In this document: positions 1 to 8,476 of the stretch, piece by piece
Layout: each line of letters begins with the position of its first letter
Numbering within the stretch: the first letter of the stretch is position 1
Assembly (NCBI GenBank): GCA_025716855.1
Contig: JAIXMQ010000010.1
Coordinates: 555,501-619,500, forward strand
DNA: 64,000 nucleotides
Reading direction: 5' to 3'
Source of the DNA: Pilaira anomala
Lineage: Eukaryota; Mucoromycota; Mucoromycetes; Mucorales; Mucoraceae
Made by a program: the position numbers and the translations under genes
Notes under the pieces: generated by a model
Told to the model about the DNA's origin: nothing
Databases searched by the model: none
The model's input: the letters and a program-made list of their open reading frames with translations, nothing else

Positions 1-1428
1 GCTGGTAACGATTTCAACTGGAATTCCCTTTACATGAGTGTAAGTATATTATTATTGTTATTATTTGAGAAGAATAGATTATTTACAATTTCTATTACAT
101 ATAGGCTGATGCTGTTGCAGAATCTATTGCTGATCGTCTCGGTGTCTCTAAATCCGAAGTATTAAACCCTGATGCAGATAATATGGCTGTTAGATTAGCC
201 TTAGCCGAAACACAAATTGTTAATGAGACCAAAGAATTTTTCGAAAAGCACGGTATTGTTTTAGACACATTTGGTAAAAAAGAAAGAAGCGAGACAATCA
301 TTTTGGTAAAGAATATTCCTTTTGGTACAAAAGATGAAGACATGAGAGAGCTCTTTGGTAAATATGGTGAACTTGGTAGAGTTCTTGTACCACCTGCCAA
401 AACTATAGCTGTGGTCGAATTCCTTGAACCCAGTGAAGCCAGAAATGCTTTTAAATCATTGGCTTATCGTCGTTACAAGGATTCTTTAATCTATCTTGAA
501 AAGGCTCCTAGTGGTTTGTTCAAGGATAAATTTGTTCGTGATCCTAATGCTAAAAAGGCAGCTGTCGAGGAAAAGAAGAAACCTGTTAGTGCCAGTGATC
601 TTTTGGAACCTACAATTAAATCAGATGATGTTGATTCTGATGATATCGCTACCCTCTTTGTTAAGAACTTGAACTTTTCTACTACACCTGAAGCACTCAG
701 TAAAACGTTTAAAGGTATTAGTGGATATAGATCTTCTCGTATTAATGTTAAACCTGATTCCAAGCATCCTGGTAAGACATTAAGTATGGGCTATGGTTTC
801 GTTGAATTTGATAGCAAAGCAAATGCTGAAAAGGCATTAAATGCTATGCAGGTAAGAGATAGAATAGCCAGTGATTAAAAATACTATCGTTGGTATTAAA
901 ACTATAGAAATTATATAGGGATTTAATTTGGATGGCCATGCATTAGAATTAAAACTTTCTCATCACAAATCAGAGACAAAATCTAAAAAGACAAAAGCAC
1001 CAGAAACAACTAAGTTGGTTGTACGAAATGTGCCATTTGAAGCTACAGATAAAGATTTGCGTGAATTATTTGGGTAAGTAATGAATTTGTGTGTAACTGA
1101 AAGCTTAAAACTTACTTTGTTTTTTCAATGTAGTACATATGGTCAACTTAAATCACTCCGTATGCCAAAGAAGTTCAACGGTGGACATCGTGGTTTTGCT
1201 TTCTTGGATTTCCTTACTAAACAAGAAGCAAAGAATGTTTTTGATAACATGAGTAATATTCATTTATATGGTCGTCATCTTGTTTTAGAATGGGCACAAG
1301 AGGATGATAATGTCGATTCACTTAGAGAAAAGACTGGTAAACATTATTCCAAAGAAGAAAATATTGGTGGACGTGTGAATAAGAGACAACGAGTTGACTT
1401 GGATGGTGATGCTGATATGCTCGAATAA
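1..1428 (+). CDS. MRD1: Mrd1/RBM19-type multiple RRM protein, 3' part (5' end outside window)
   Basis: Multiple-RRM nucleolar protein that binds pre-rRNA and is needed for early cleavages and 18S maturation. The gene enters from the left edge. Visible exons are 1-39, 105-851, 919-1073 and 1134-1428, joined by GT-AG introns with consistent phase and ending in TAA. The fragment reads FNWNSLYMS, then the linker with [12 protein letters not shown] typical of Mrd1. Three RRMs follow: one with ILVKNIPFG and VVEFL, one with LFVKNLNFS and GYGFVEF, and a last one with LVVRNVPFE and GFAFLDF. A basic/acidic tail ending DADMLE closes the protein. The order of RRMs matches the C-terminal half of the family. 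The N-terminal RRMs must lie upstream of base 1. Identification is confident; exon ends are inferred. Confidence 0.9.
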
Positions 1429-1812
1429 AATATTATACAGTATAATAAAATAACTTTTTAATAATCCAAATTTTTATTAGAATTTAAGTCTTCTTAAATT
1501 TGAGATATCTTTCTACGTATTAAACGTTAGGAAAATAAGAAATTTATACAGCCTCCCCCCTCCTTTATTATCAACTGTTTATAAAAGTCCTAGTTACTAA
1601 CAGACAGTGATTAAAACGTAATAAGCGAATCTTAGACAGTAATAAAAATTAGTACCTACCATCAAAGCTTAATTATATGTAAATACAGAAAAGGATTTAG
1701 TTATTTATTTGATAATAGATGTAAAGTTCTATCAAATTATTTATACATGAAACTCTATTAAGTTCTGTTGCAAAAAAAAAAAAATAAAAATAAATAAATA
1801 AATAAATAAAGA
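1429..1812. other. Intergenic, MRD1 3' flank
   Basis: AT-rich spacer with no credible ORF. It contains a C-run (about 1553-1562), a poly-A and AAAT-repeat stretch at about 1770-1810, and then the left edge of the palindrome. Nothing else is recognisable. Confidence 0.6.
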
Positions 1813-1840
1813 TGTAACAATTAAATTTTTTAAGTAATTT

Positions 1841-2195
1841 TTATTGATGAATTTTTTTATACAAACTGTCGTTTTCGTTTTTCAATTTTGTCATTGTTAC
1901 AAAATTGGAATCAAAGGCTTCCAGGCAGGCATTATCAGCCTCCTGGGCATCCGTTTTCGCAATTTTAAGTTGTTGAGACAAACCATCGATTAAGGCTTTC
2001 TTTTTGGACAAATCGCCTTCTAGGAAAGCAGCTTCTTGAGAGATTTTAACAAAGGCATCTTTTAATTCATTGTGATACTTTTCCTTTAAAACAACTTTCT
2101 CCTTCAGTTCTGATATTCTTACCAAGCACGCGGCAACTTCATCTAAAAGATATAGAAAAAAAAAAGGTCAGTACTTTGTTTTATTATAAAAATGT

Positions 2196-2245
<50 letters not shown>

Positions 2246-2962
2246 ATATTACCTTCTGTGGGTAAACCCACCAACTTTCTGACAATTTCTTTTGACAAAA
2301 CCATAGTAGAATTGTAGGCCTTTTTGAAAAAATAATCAACATGGTTGCTATAACTCATGAGGATTAAAAAACAGAATTGAAATAGCAATTCTTTTAGAAC
2401 AACCATCAGGTTTTGTAGCAAATCTTTCATTGATAAGCTGAAAGATTTAAAGTCGGCACCAAAGAAGAAAGGGTCGAAGAGACGAGAGAGAGAAACAGAA
2501 GGAAAAGGGACTGGGCAAAAAGGAAAGGCGGGAGAGGGACAAACTTGTAATTTAAACAAGCCCGATGTATAATCGGGCTTACAAGAGCTAACAGAAGCAG
2601 AACAAATCGGAAGCACAGGAGGTGGGAAAGGAAAGACGACCGACAGGCCTTTTTCCAAGACTGGATAACAAACATCTATTGGAGATGCTTTGTAAAACAA
2701 ATCTGCCATGATAGTGACAGATTTACAAACTTCAGGAGGAGAGGCTTTTTTGTTGTTCCAGGCAGGAACGGAGGAGATTGTTGGGACAGAAGTGCAATAA
2801 GCACTTTTGTATTCCTCGAATAGAGGAGCAAGAGGGGCTAGATAATAAAAAGAATGAATACACATGAAATTATTTTTTTTTAGCAAATATTACATATATA
2901 TACTTACGGAACACGTAGGATACGGCAGTTATAAAATAGCAAATTATTGGTAATAGAAGCAT
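1841..2962 (-). CDS. Unrecognised secreted/membrane coiled-coil protein, left palindrome copy
   Basis: Minus-strand copy of the gene at 4731-5852 with mirrored exons: complement(2908-2962), complement(2253-2837) and complement(1841-2142). They encode about 313 aa. Residues 1-18 form a hydrophobic leader (MLLLPIICYFITAVSYVF). A proline- and cysteine-containing region follows, then a hydrophobic segment near residues 170-185 and a C-terminal region of about 100 residues rich in K, E and A with coiled-coil character, ending YKKIHQ. The second intron holds (TA)n/(TG)n. I do not recognise the family and propose no function. Protein sequence appears identical to the other copy. The two genes are head to head, with the 12-bp repeats and rDNA-like core between their 5' ends. 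Confidence 0.6.
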
Positions 2963-3397
2963 TTTTAAAGTTATTATAATGAGAAAAGAAAAGAAGAAAA
3001 TTCATAAAAAAAAAAACCGGATTATATAACAAGAGCCATGGAACACATGAATGGCGGCTAGAACACATTTGTTCGTAACACAAATCCTGCAAAAAAAAAA
3101 AAAAAAAAATTAAAATCACAAAAAAAAATTTTTTTGGAGAGAATAAGTCTGTATGAGGCAATGTTTATTTAACTTTATTCTATAATTGAAAGAAGAAAAT
3201 TACCCATGTGAAAAAAAAATATGTCCTCCCCTCCCCAATATTAATATCATTGGAAACTTCAAAGTAATAAACTATAATATATAGGTAATATTGAATAAAG
3301 AGAATATAAGAAACTAAAAAATATTGGACCAGTAGGATGTAACAACATAAAAAATAGGATTTGAAGCTGTATTTAGTCTTGTTTATTACATATTTCA

Positions 3398-3399
<2 letters not shown>

Positions 3400-3444
<45 letters not shown>
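3400..3444 (+). repeat. Poly-T tract, 45 nt (mirror: poly-A 4248-4293)
   Basis: Uninterrupted T run in the 5' flank of the left gene copy. The mirrored A run in the right arm is 46 nt. This single-base length difference is one of the few differences between the arms. Confidence 0.95.
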
Positions 3445-3446
<2 letters not shown>

Positions 3447-3615
3447 GTAACTAAGATAACTGTCAATTTTTATTTGTTTCACATACAGTCATTTCAAAAA
3501 GCAAGAGGCATGTGATACCTTACGTTTTAGTGATTTCAAAGGCTTCGTTTCTCATTCCGCTAAATGCTTTGATAAGTGCCTTACCAAAGAAAAATTATAA
3601 AAACGGGCACAGATG

Positions 3616-3736
3616 GGCAGACTGATGGATAGACTGGTGGGTAGACTGGTGGGTAGACTGGTGGGTAGACTGATGGGTAGACTGGTGGGTAGACTGGTGG
3701 GTAGACTGATGGGTAGACTGGTGGGTAGACTGATGG
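3616..3736 (+). repeat. 12-bp minisatellite, left of palindrome centre
   Basis: About ten tandem units of GTAGACTGGTGG with variants at two positions (GTAGACTGATGG, ATAGACTGGTGG). Read outwards-in, the array matches the right array unit by unit until the innermost units, where it stops abruptly at the asymmetric core. Confidence 0.95.
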
Positions 3737-3925
3737 AGGTGTTTGCTATAGATTAAACCGGCAACGGCTCGAAAAGTAGTGGACCCTTTTATAGTAGCGT
3801 TTTTCGCTCCCTAGTGAAACTTAAAACAAAGGAGTGAACTGACGGTCTTTGACTGAAAATTCTCAGTCTTGTCTTCGGACAGGACAGCCTTAATTTAAGA
3901 GTTACCTGGTTGATCCTGTCAGTAG
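3737..3925 (+). other. rDNA-like core: putative 5' ETS end plus first 23 nt of 18S rRNA
   Basis: Bases 3903-3925 read TACCTGGTTGATCCTGTCAG followed by TAG. This is the near-universal 5' end of eukaryotic small-subunit rRNA, with a single C-to-T change. The match stops there: the sequence then runs into the 12-bp repeats instead of the expected 18S continuation. Upstream, 3866-3885 can form an 8-bp stem closed by a UUCG tetraloop. Bases 3796-3808 form AGCG-TTTTT-CGCT, and 3851-3868 forms a GACTGA/TCAGTC stem. Such structured sequence immediately 5' of 18S is what an external transcribed spacer would look like. The 18S match is seen directly; the ETS assignment is inference. Confidence 0.7.
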
Positions 3926-3930
3926 CCATA

Positions 3931-4076
3931 CCTACCAGTCTACCCACCAGTCTACCCACCAGTCTACCCACCAGTCTACCCATCAGTCTACCCACCAGTT
4001 TACCCACCAGTCTACCCATCAGTCTACCCACCAGTCTACCCACCAGTCTACCCACCAGTCTATCCATCAGTCTGCC
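3931..4076 (+). repeat. 12-bp minisatellite, right of palindrome centre
   Basis: About twelve tandem units of CCACCAGTCTAC, the reverse complement of the left array, with one extra substitution (CAGTTTACC near 4003). It has roughly two more units at the core side than the left array. It begins six bases after the 18S-like fragment. Confidence 0.95.
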
Positions 4077-4245
4077 CATCTGTGCCCGTTTTTATAATTT
4101 TTCTTTGGTAAGGCACTTATCAAAGCATTTAGCGGAATGAGAAACGAAGCCTTTGAAATCACTAAAACGTAAGGTATCACATGCCTCTTGCTTTTTGAAA
4201 TGACTGTATGTGAAACAAATAAAAATTGACAGTTATCTTAGTTAC

Positions 4246-4295
<50 letters not shown>

Positions 4296-4730
4296 TGAAA
4301 TATGTAATAAACAAGACTAAATACAGCTTCAAATCCTATTTTTTATGTTGTTACATCCTACTGGTCCAATATTTTTTAGTTTCTTATATTCTCTTTATTC
4401 AATATTACCTATATATTATAGTTTATTACTTTGAAGTTTCCAATGATATTAATATTGGGGAGGGGAGGACATATTTTTTTTTCACATGGGTAATTTTCTT
4501 CTTTCAATTATAGAATAAAGTTAAATAAACATTGCCTCATACAGACTTATTCTCTCCAAAAAAATTTTTTTTTGTGATTTTAATTTTTTTTTTTTTTTTT
4601 TTGCAGGATTTGTGTTACGAACAAATGTGTTCTAGCCGCCATTCATGTGTTCCATGGCTCTTGTTATATAATCCGGTTTTTTTTTTTATGAATTTTCTTC
4701 TTTTCTTTTCTCATTATAATAACTTTAAAA

Positions 4731-5447
4731 ATGCTTCTATTACCAATAATTTGCTATTTTATAACTGCCGTATCCTACGTGTTCCGTAAGTATATATATG
4801 TAATATTTGCTAAAAAAAAATAATTTCATGTGTATTCATTCTTTTTATTATCTAGCCCCTCTTGCTCCTCTATTCGAGGAATACAAAAGTGCTTATTGCA
4901 CTTCTGTCCCAACAATCTCCTCCGTTCCTGCCTGGAACAACAAAAAAGCCTCTCCTCCTGAAGTTTGTAAATCTGTCACTATCATGGCAGATTTGTTTTA
5001 CAAAGCATCTCCAATAGATGTTTGTTATCCAGTCTTGGAAAAAGGCCTGTCGGTCGTCTTTCCTTTCCCACCTCCTGTGCTTCCGATTTGTTCTGCTTCT
5101 GTTAGCTCTTGTAAGCCCGATTATACATCGGGCTTGTTTAAATTACAAGTTTGTCCCTCTCCCGCCTTTCCTTTTTGCCCAGTCCCTTTTCCTTCTGTTT
5201 CTCTCTCTCGTCTCTTCGACCCTTTCTTCTTTGGTGCCGACTTTAAATCTTTCAGCTTATCAATGAAAGATTTGCTACAAAACCTGATGGTTGTTCTAAA
5301 AGAATTGCTATTTCAATTCTGTTTTTTAATCCTCATGAGTTATAGCAACCATGTTGATTATTTTTTCAAAAAGGCCTACAATTCTACTATGGTTTTGTCA
5401 AAAGAAATTGTCAGAAAGTTGGTGGGTTTACCCACAGAAGGTAATAT

Positions 5448-5497
<50 letters not shown>

Positions 5498-5852
5498 ACA
5501 TTTTTATAATAAAACAAAGTACTGACCTTTTTTTTTTCTATATCTTTTAGATGAAGTTGCCGCGTGCTTGGTAAGAATATCAGAACTGAAGGAGAAAGTT
5601 GTTTTAAAGGAAAAGTATCACAATGAATTAAAAGATGCCTTTGTTAAAATCTCTCAAGAAGCTGCTTTCCTAGAAGGCGATTTGTCCAAAAAGAAAGCCT
5701 TAATCGATGGTTTGTCTCAACAACTTAAAATTGCGAAAACGGATGCCCAGGAGGCTGATAATGCCTGCCTGGAAGCCTTTGATTCCAATTTTGTAACAAT
5801 GACAAAATTGAAAAACGAAAACGACAGTTTGTATAAAAAAATTCATCAATAA
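4731..5852 (+). CDS. Unrecognised secreted/membrane coiled-coil protein, right palindrome copy
   Basis: Exons 4731-4785, 4856-5440 and 5551-5852 (942 nt, 313 aa) are joined by GTAAGT...CTAG and GTAATA...TTTAG introns with closed phase. The ATG opens a signal-peptide-like hydrophobic leader of about 18 residues. Residues about 20-150 are rich in Pro, Cys, Phe and Ser, with cysteines spaced irregularly. Residues about 165-190 are strongly hydrophobic (LLFQFCFLILM) and could be a membrane segment. From about residue 215 the chain turns into a charged coiled coil. Upstream, a pyrimidine tract ending TTTTTTGCAG at about 4600 could be the acceptor of a 5' UTR intron. No known family is recognised. 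The mirrored twin at 1841-2962 appears to encode the same protein. Confidence 0.65.
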
Positions 5853-5878
5853 AAATCACTTAAAATTTAATTGTTACA

Positions 5879-6405
5879 AGTCTTTTTTCCCACCCATGAC
5901 TTCGAATAATTTTTTGTTAAAATTAATGAATGTATTTTTACTTCGCTCTTCCTATTACTAAACTATATGTCATAAAAAATAAGCATCGCCTTTGAAATTT
6001 CTGAAACGCCCCTCCCCCATGTTGTAACATTCGTATGTTTAGTAATTCCTTAATAGTGCGTAGATCTTAATATAAACAAAAGCCAACTTTTTTTATGAGA
6101 CGCTTATCTAATGGAATTAAAACCTTTTAGTTAGACGATAATGATGACATATTTTTTTAGCATGTATTAGCGTAATAATTTTTGTTGTTATTGCTGTTGT
6201 TGTTGTCATATTCCCGTTATATTTATATTAAAAGGTCAGACCTTTCCAAAAAAAAAAATGTTGCATAGAAATCCTGCCACAAAGTGTTACACGACAGATG
6301 TCACAGACTTCTAAATTCTACACTCTATAGCAACAGTTTATCGTGTACCAAATATTACACATTTATATTTCAGTCATCCTTAATAATTAGTGAGTTATAT
6401 GTATG
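5879..6405. other. Intergenic between palindrome and Tc1-like element
   Basis: AT-rich DNA with a GTT-rich stretch at about 6180-6210. No ORF with coding character and no RNA gene seen. Confidence 0.6.
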
Positions 6406-7502
6406 TATAATGGGGGTGAGGAAAGTTTGGCCAATTAGAAATCCGAATCGCATGTCTAGAAGGAAAAAATAACTTTTGAAGTCTTTACATACCTTTCCAT
6501 CATAGCTACCTAACTTTTTATTACCTAAATAATTAAAGAAACATATTTTACAGTCAACGCACAAACAGAGAGAAATTAAAAAAAAATATTCTGGTTATTT
6601 TATATCAATATTTGATATGGCCTCCCTTTGCATCAATTACTTGCTTCATGTTTTGTGAATTGAAGCGTTGTCTTCCATAAGAATTGCATCTGGTTTGCTA
6701 TTGTAGAAATCTAACAAGACAGGTTTACAGACATATTCAATGCATTCCTTACTTTTGATACTCCCCTTAGGTAGAATTACCAGTGAAGACTTACCACCAC
6801 CACAAATACCACCCCAGACCATTACTTTGGTTCTTCTACTCATGAAAGAAGGCTTCAAACATTCCTTTAAAAATTTCTCTTTTGGCACTCTCCATACTTT
6901 CTTAACGTCAATATCAGCCCCGACTTCGATACTGAACTCATCAGTCCAAATCACCTTCCTCCATTGGTCTAAACTCCAATCTTTATGCTCTCGAGCAAAC
7001 TCCATTCTCTCCTTCATGTGTCTACTTTCGAGGAATGGCTTTTTAGTTCTCATTCTTTTGCTTATATTCATTGATTTCAGCTCTTTTCGAAGTAACCATG
7101 TACTCATCTTGAAAGGCATTTCGTTAATAACAGATTATTGGGTCGAGGCTCTGTTATTTTTAGCATGTCTTCTCAATAAGCGTCTGTCTCTTTCTGTTAA
7201 ACTCTTAGGTCTTCCTGAGCTCCTCTTACTCTCTACAGTTCCTCGTTCTTGAAATCGTTTAATAATTCTAGCTATGGTAGAAACCGCGACTCCAAAATCA
7301 TTTGCGATCTCCTCCTGAGTAACTTCTCCTCTCGCGCGTTCAACAATTATAGCTTTCTGTTCAGTAGTTAAGCGAGGCTTTTATTTAATATATATATTAT
7401 AAAGAAAAAAAAAAGAGAAATAAAGGTTTTAACAATAACATGTCGCCTAGTTGCCTCGAAAGTCGGAGTTCTAATTAGCCAAACTTTCCTCACCCCATTG
7501 TA
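6406..7502 (-). mobile_element. Tc1/mariner-like element, degenerate (TIRs and TA target site)
   Basis: The element spans about 6408-7500 and is bracketed by TA dinucleotides at 6406-6407 and 7501-7502, the target-site duplication of this superfamily. Its ends are inverted repeats of about 35 bp: the left begins AATGGGGGTGAGGAAAGTTT, and the reverse complement of the right begins AATGGGGTGAGGAAAGTTTG. They differ by one inserted G and a few substitutions. Internally it carries a broken transposase on the minus strand. At about 1.1 kb it is shorter than an intact Tc1 (usually 1.3-1.7 kb), in keeping with the internal deletion. It is probably immobile unless helped in trans. Confidence 0.88.
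6605..7383 (-). pseudogene. Tc1-like transposase pseudogene
   Basis: The minus strand starts in a helix-turn-helix region (RLTTEQKAIIVERARG, then a second HTH-like stretch with GRPKSLTERD). It runs into a TAA after ASTQ at about 7133. The frame then continues with VWRVP and VWGGI motifs. The first catalytic Asp is visible in WTDEFSIE and the second in MEDNASIH. Directly after this the frame breaks, and the next recognisable piece is the C-terminal tail MKQVIDAKGGHIKY at 6605-6649. The segment with PPYSPDLNPIE-type residues and the third acidic residue is therefore deleted. No ATG precedes the first HTH in frame. Two lesions, a nonsense codon and a deletion with frameshift, make this a dead copy. 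Confidence 0.85.
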
Positions 7503-8476
7503 TGTATACATAATATGCATATCTATCTACATCGATTAAAATAATACAGCGCAAGTTGATAGTTAGTGTTCTTTTAAAAAAATATACTAAGGTTCTGAGT
7601 ATATGTGGTATATAATAATACGGTGTTAATATATGATCACTGATTATAGTAATATTAGTTACGAATATATGGTCTATAAAAGTTCAAGTTATCTAAAAAC
7701 TACAATAAAAAGTATCAGCGGAAAGTGATTAAAGAGTAGGAGTAGGATAATGTTTGTACCGTGTATATACGAAAGTAGCATATATATTTAAATGTTTTCG
7801 TATTATAATATACTTGGGCGTTTAATATAATCTATACAAGATATAAATAACGTTGAAAGAGGTGTATATTTGACGAATGCGACGATCAATTACTGTTATA
7901 TTGAAGAGTGGTTACAATATGGATCTTTATATTTTAATGAATCGTTTTTTGGAGCCAACCCTGTATGTAACTTTATTATGTGCATTTAATAAGTAGAATA
8001 AAAATAAAGAAAAAAAAATGCTAAATTCTACTTAAATTATACCCGCTCCTTCAAAGTCTCGTGCGTTGTGCCAAAAAAGACAGATTTTTACCATATTTTT
8101 TATTTTGGAAGGTTAATAGATCAGACCACTCTAAATTACAGCTTATTCACCAACTTATTTTATTATCCGCTTAAATGGGGGGAGATGTGGGTTGTTTTGT
8201 GGAGAGCTGAACTTCGTTTTCCTGGAAAATGTACAAAATAACTGTACAATGGTGACACGAAATGTATAAACTTTTTTATTTTTTATTTTATAAAAAAACT
8301 TTAATATTCTTGTGCAATCTTGTAATTCCCCTTTTTGTTTTTTTCCATATTTCGCGCTTTACCGTCTGCCCCCCCTTTTTTTTTATCTTTTCTTTCTCCC
8401 TTATTTTTTTTTTTCGTTTTTTCTTCTTTATATTTTATATACACCCTAATAGAGAAATAGAAAAAAAAAAGTCTAA
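7503..8476. other. Intergenic, upstream of neurofibromin gene
   Basis: About 970 bp of AT-rich sequence. The last 150 bp before the ATG at 8477 are strongly T- and C-rich, as expected for a fungal promoter and leader. Nothing else is recognisable. Confidence 0.55.

Larger units (their letters stand above)
1813..5878. repeat. 4 kb near-perfect palindrome (inverted repeat with short asymmetric centre)
   Basis: The left arm (about 1813-3736) is the reverse complement of the right arm (about 3931-5878). Paired coordinates sum to 7693 over most of the arm and to 7692 inside a poly-A/T tract that is 45 nt on the left and 46 nt on the right. All coding and intronic sequence compared by eye is identical, including the (TA)n/(TG)n microsatellite. 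Differences are confined to one base in the minisatellite, the unequal number of 12-bp units next to the centre, and a few changes in the outer 30 bp beyond the stop codons. The centre (about 3737-3930) is not palindromic. No clear target-site duplication is seen at the outer edges. It may be a real foldback duplication kept identical by gene conversion, or an assembly or library artefact. Confidence 0.93.

Noticed and set aside
2143..2886. Single 247-codon frame as the whole gene in the palindrome arm
   Set aside because: It starts inside an intron and ends in microsatellite DNA; the spliced three-exon model gives a sign of a leader and a coiled coil with closed phase.
3616..4076. Possible CRISPR array
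   Set aside because: Units are 12 bp and directly adjacent with no spacers, in a eukaryotic genome; it is a minisatellite.
6740..7252. Plus-strand 170-codon frame over the degenerate Tc1 element
   Set aside because: The minus strand carries the recognisable transposase motifs; this is a shadow frame.
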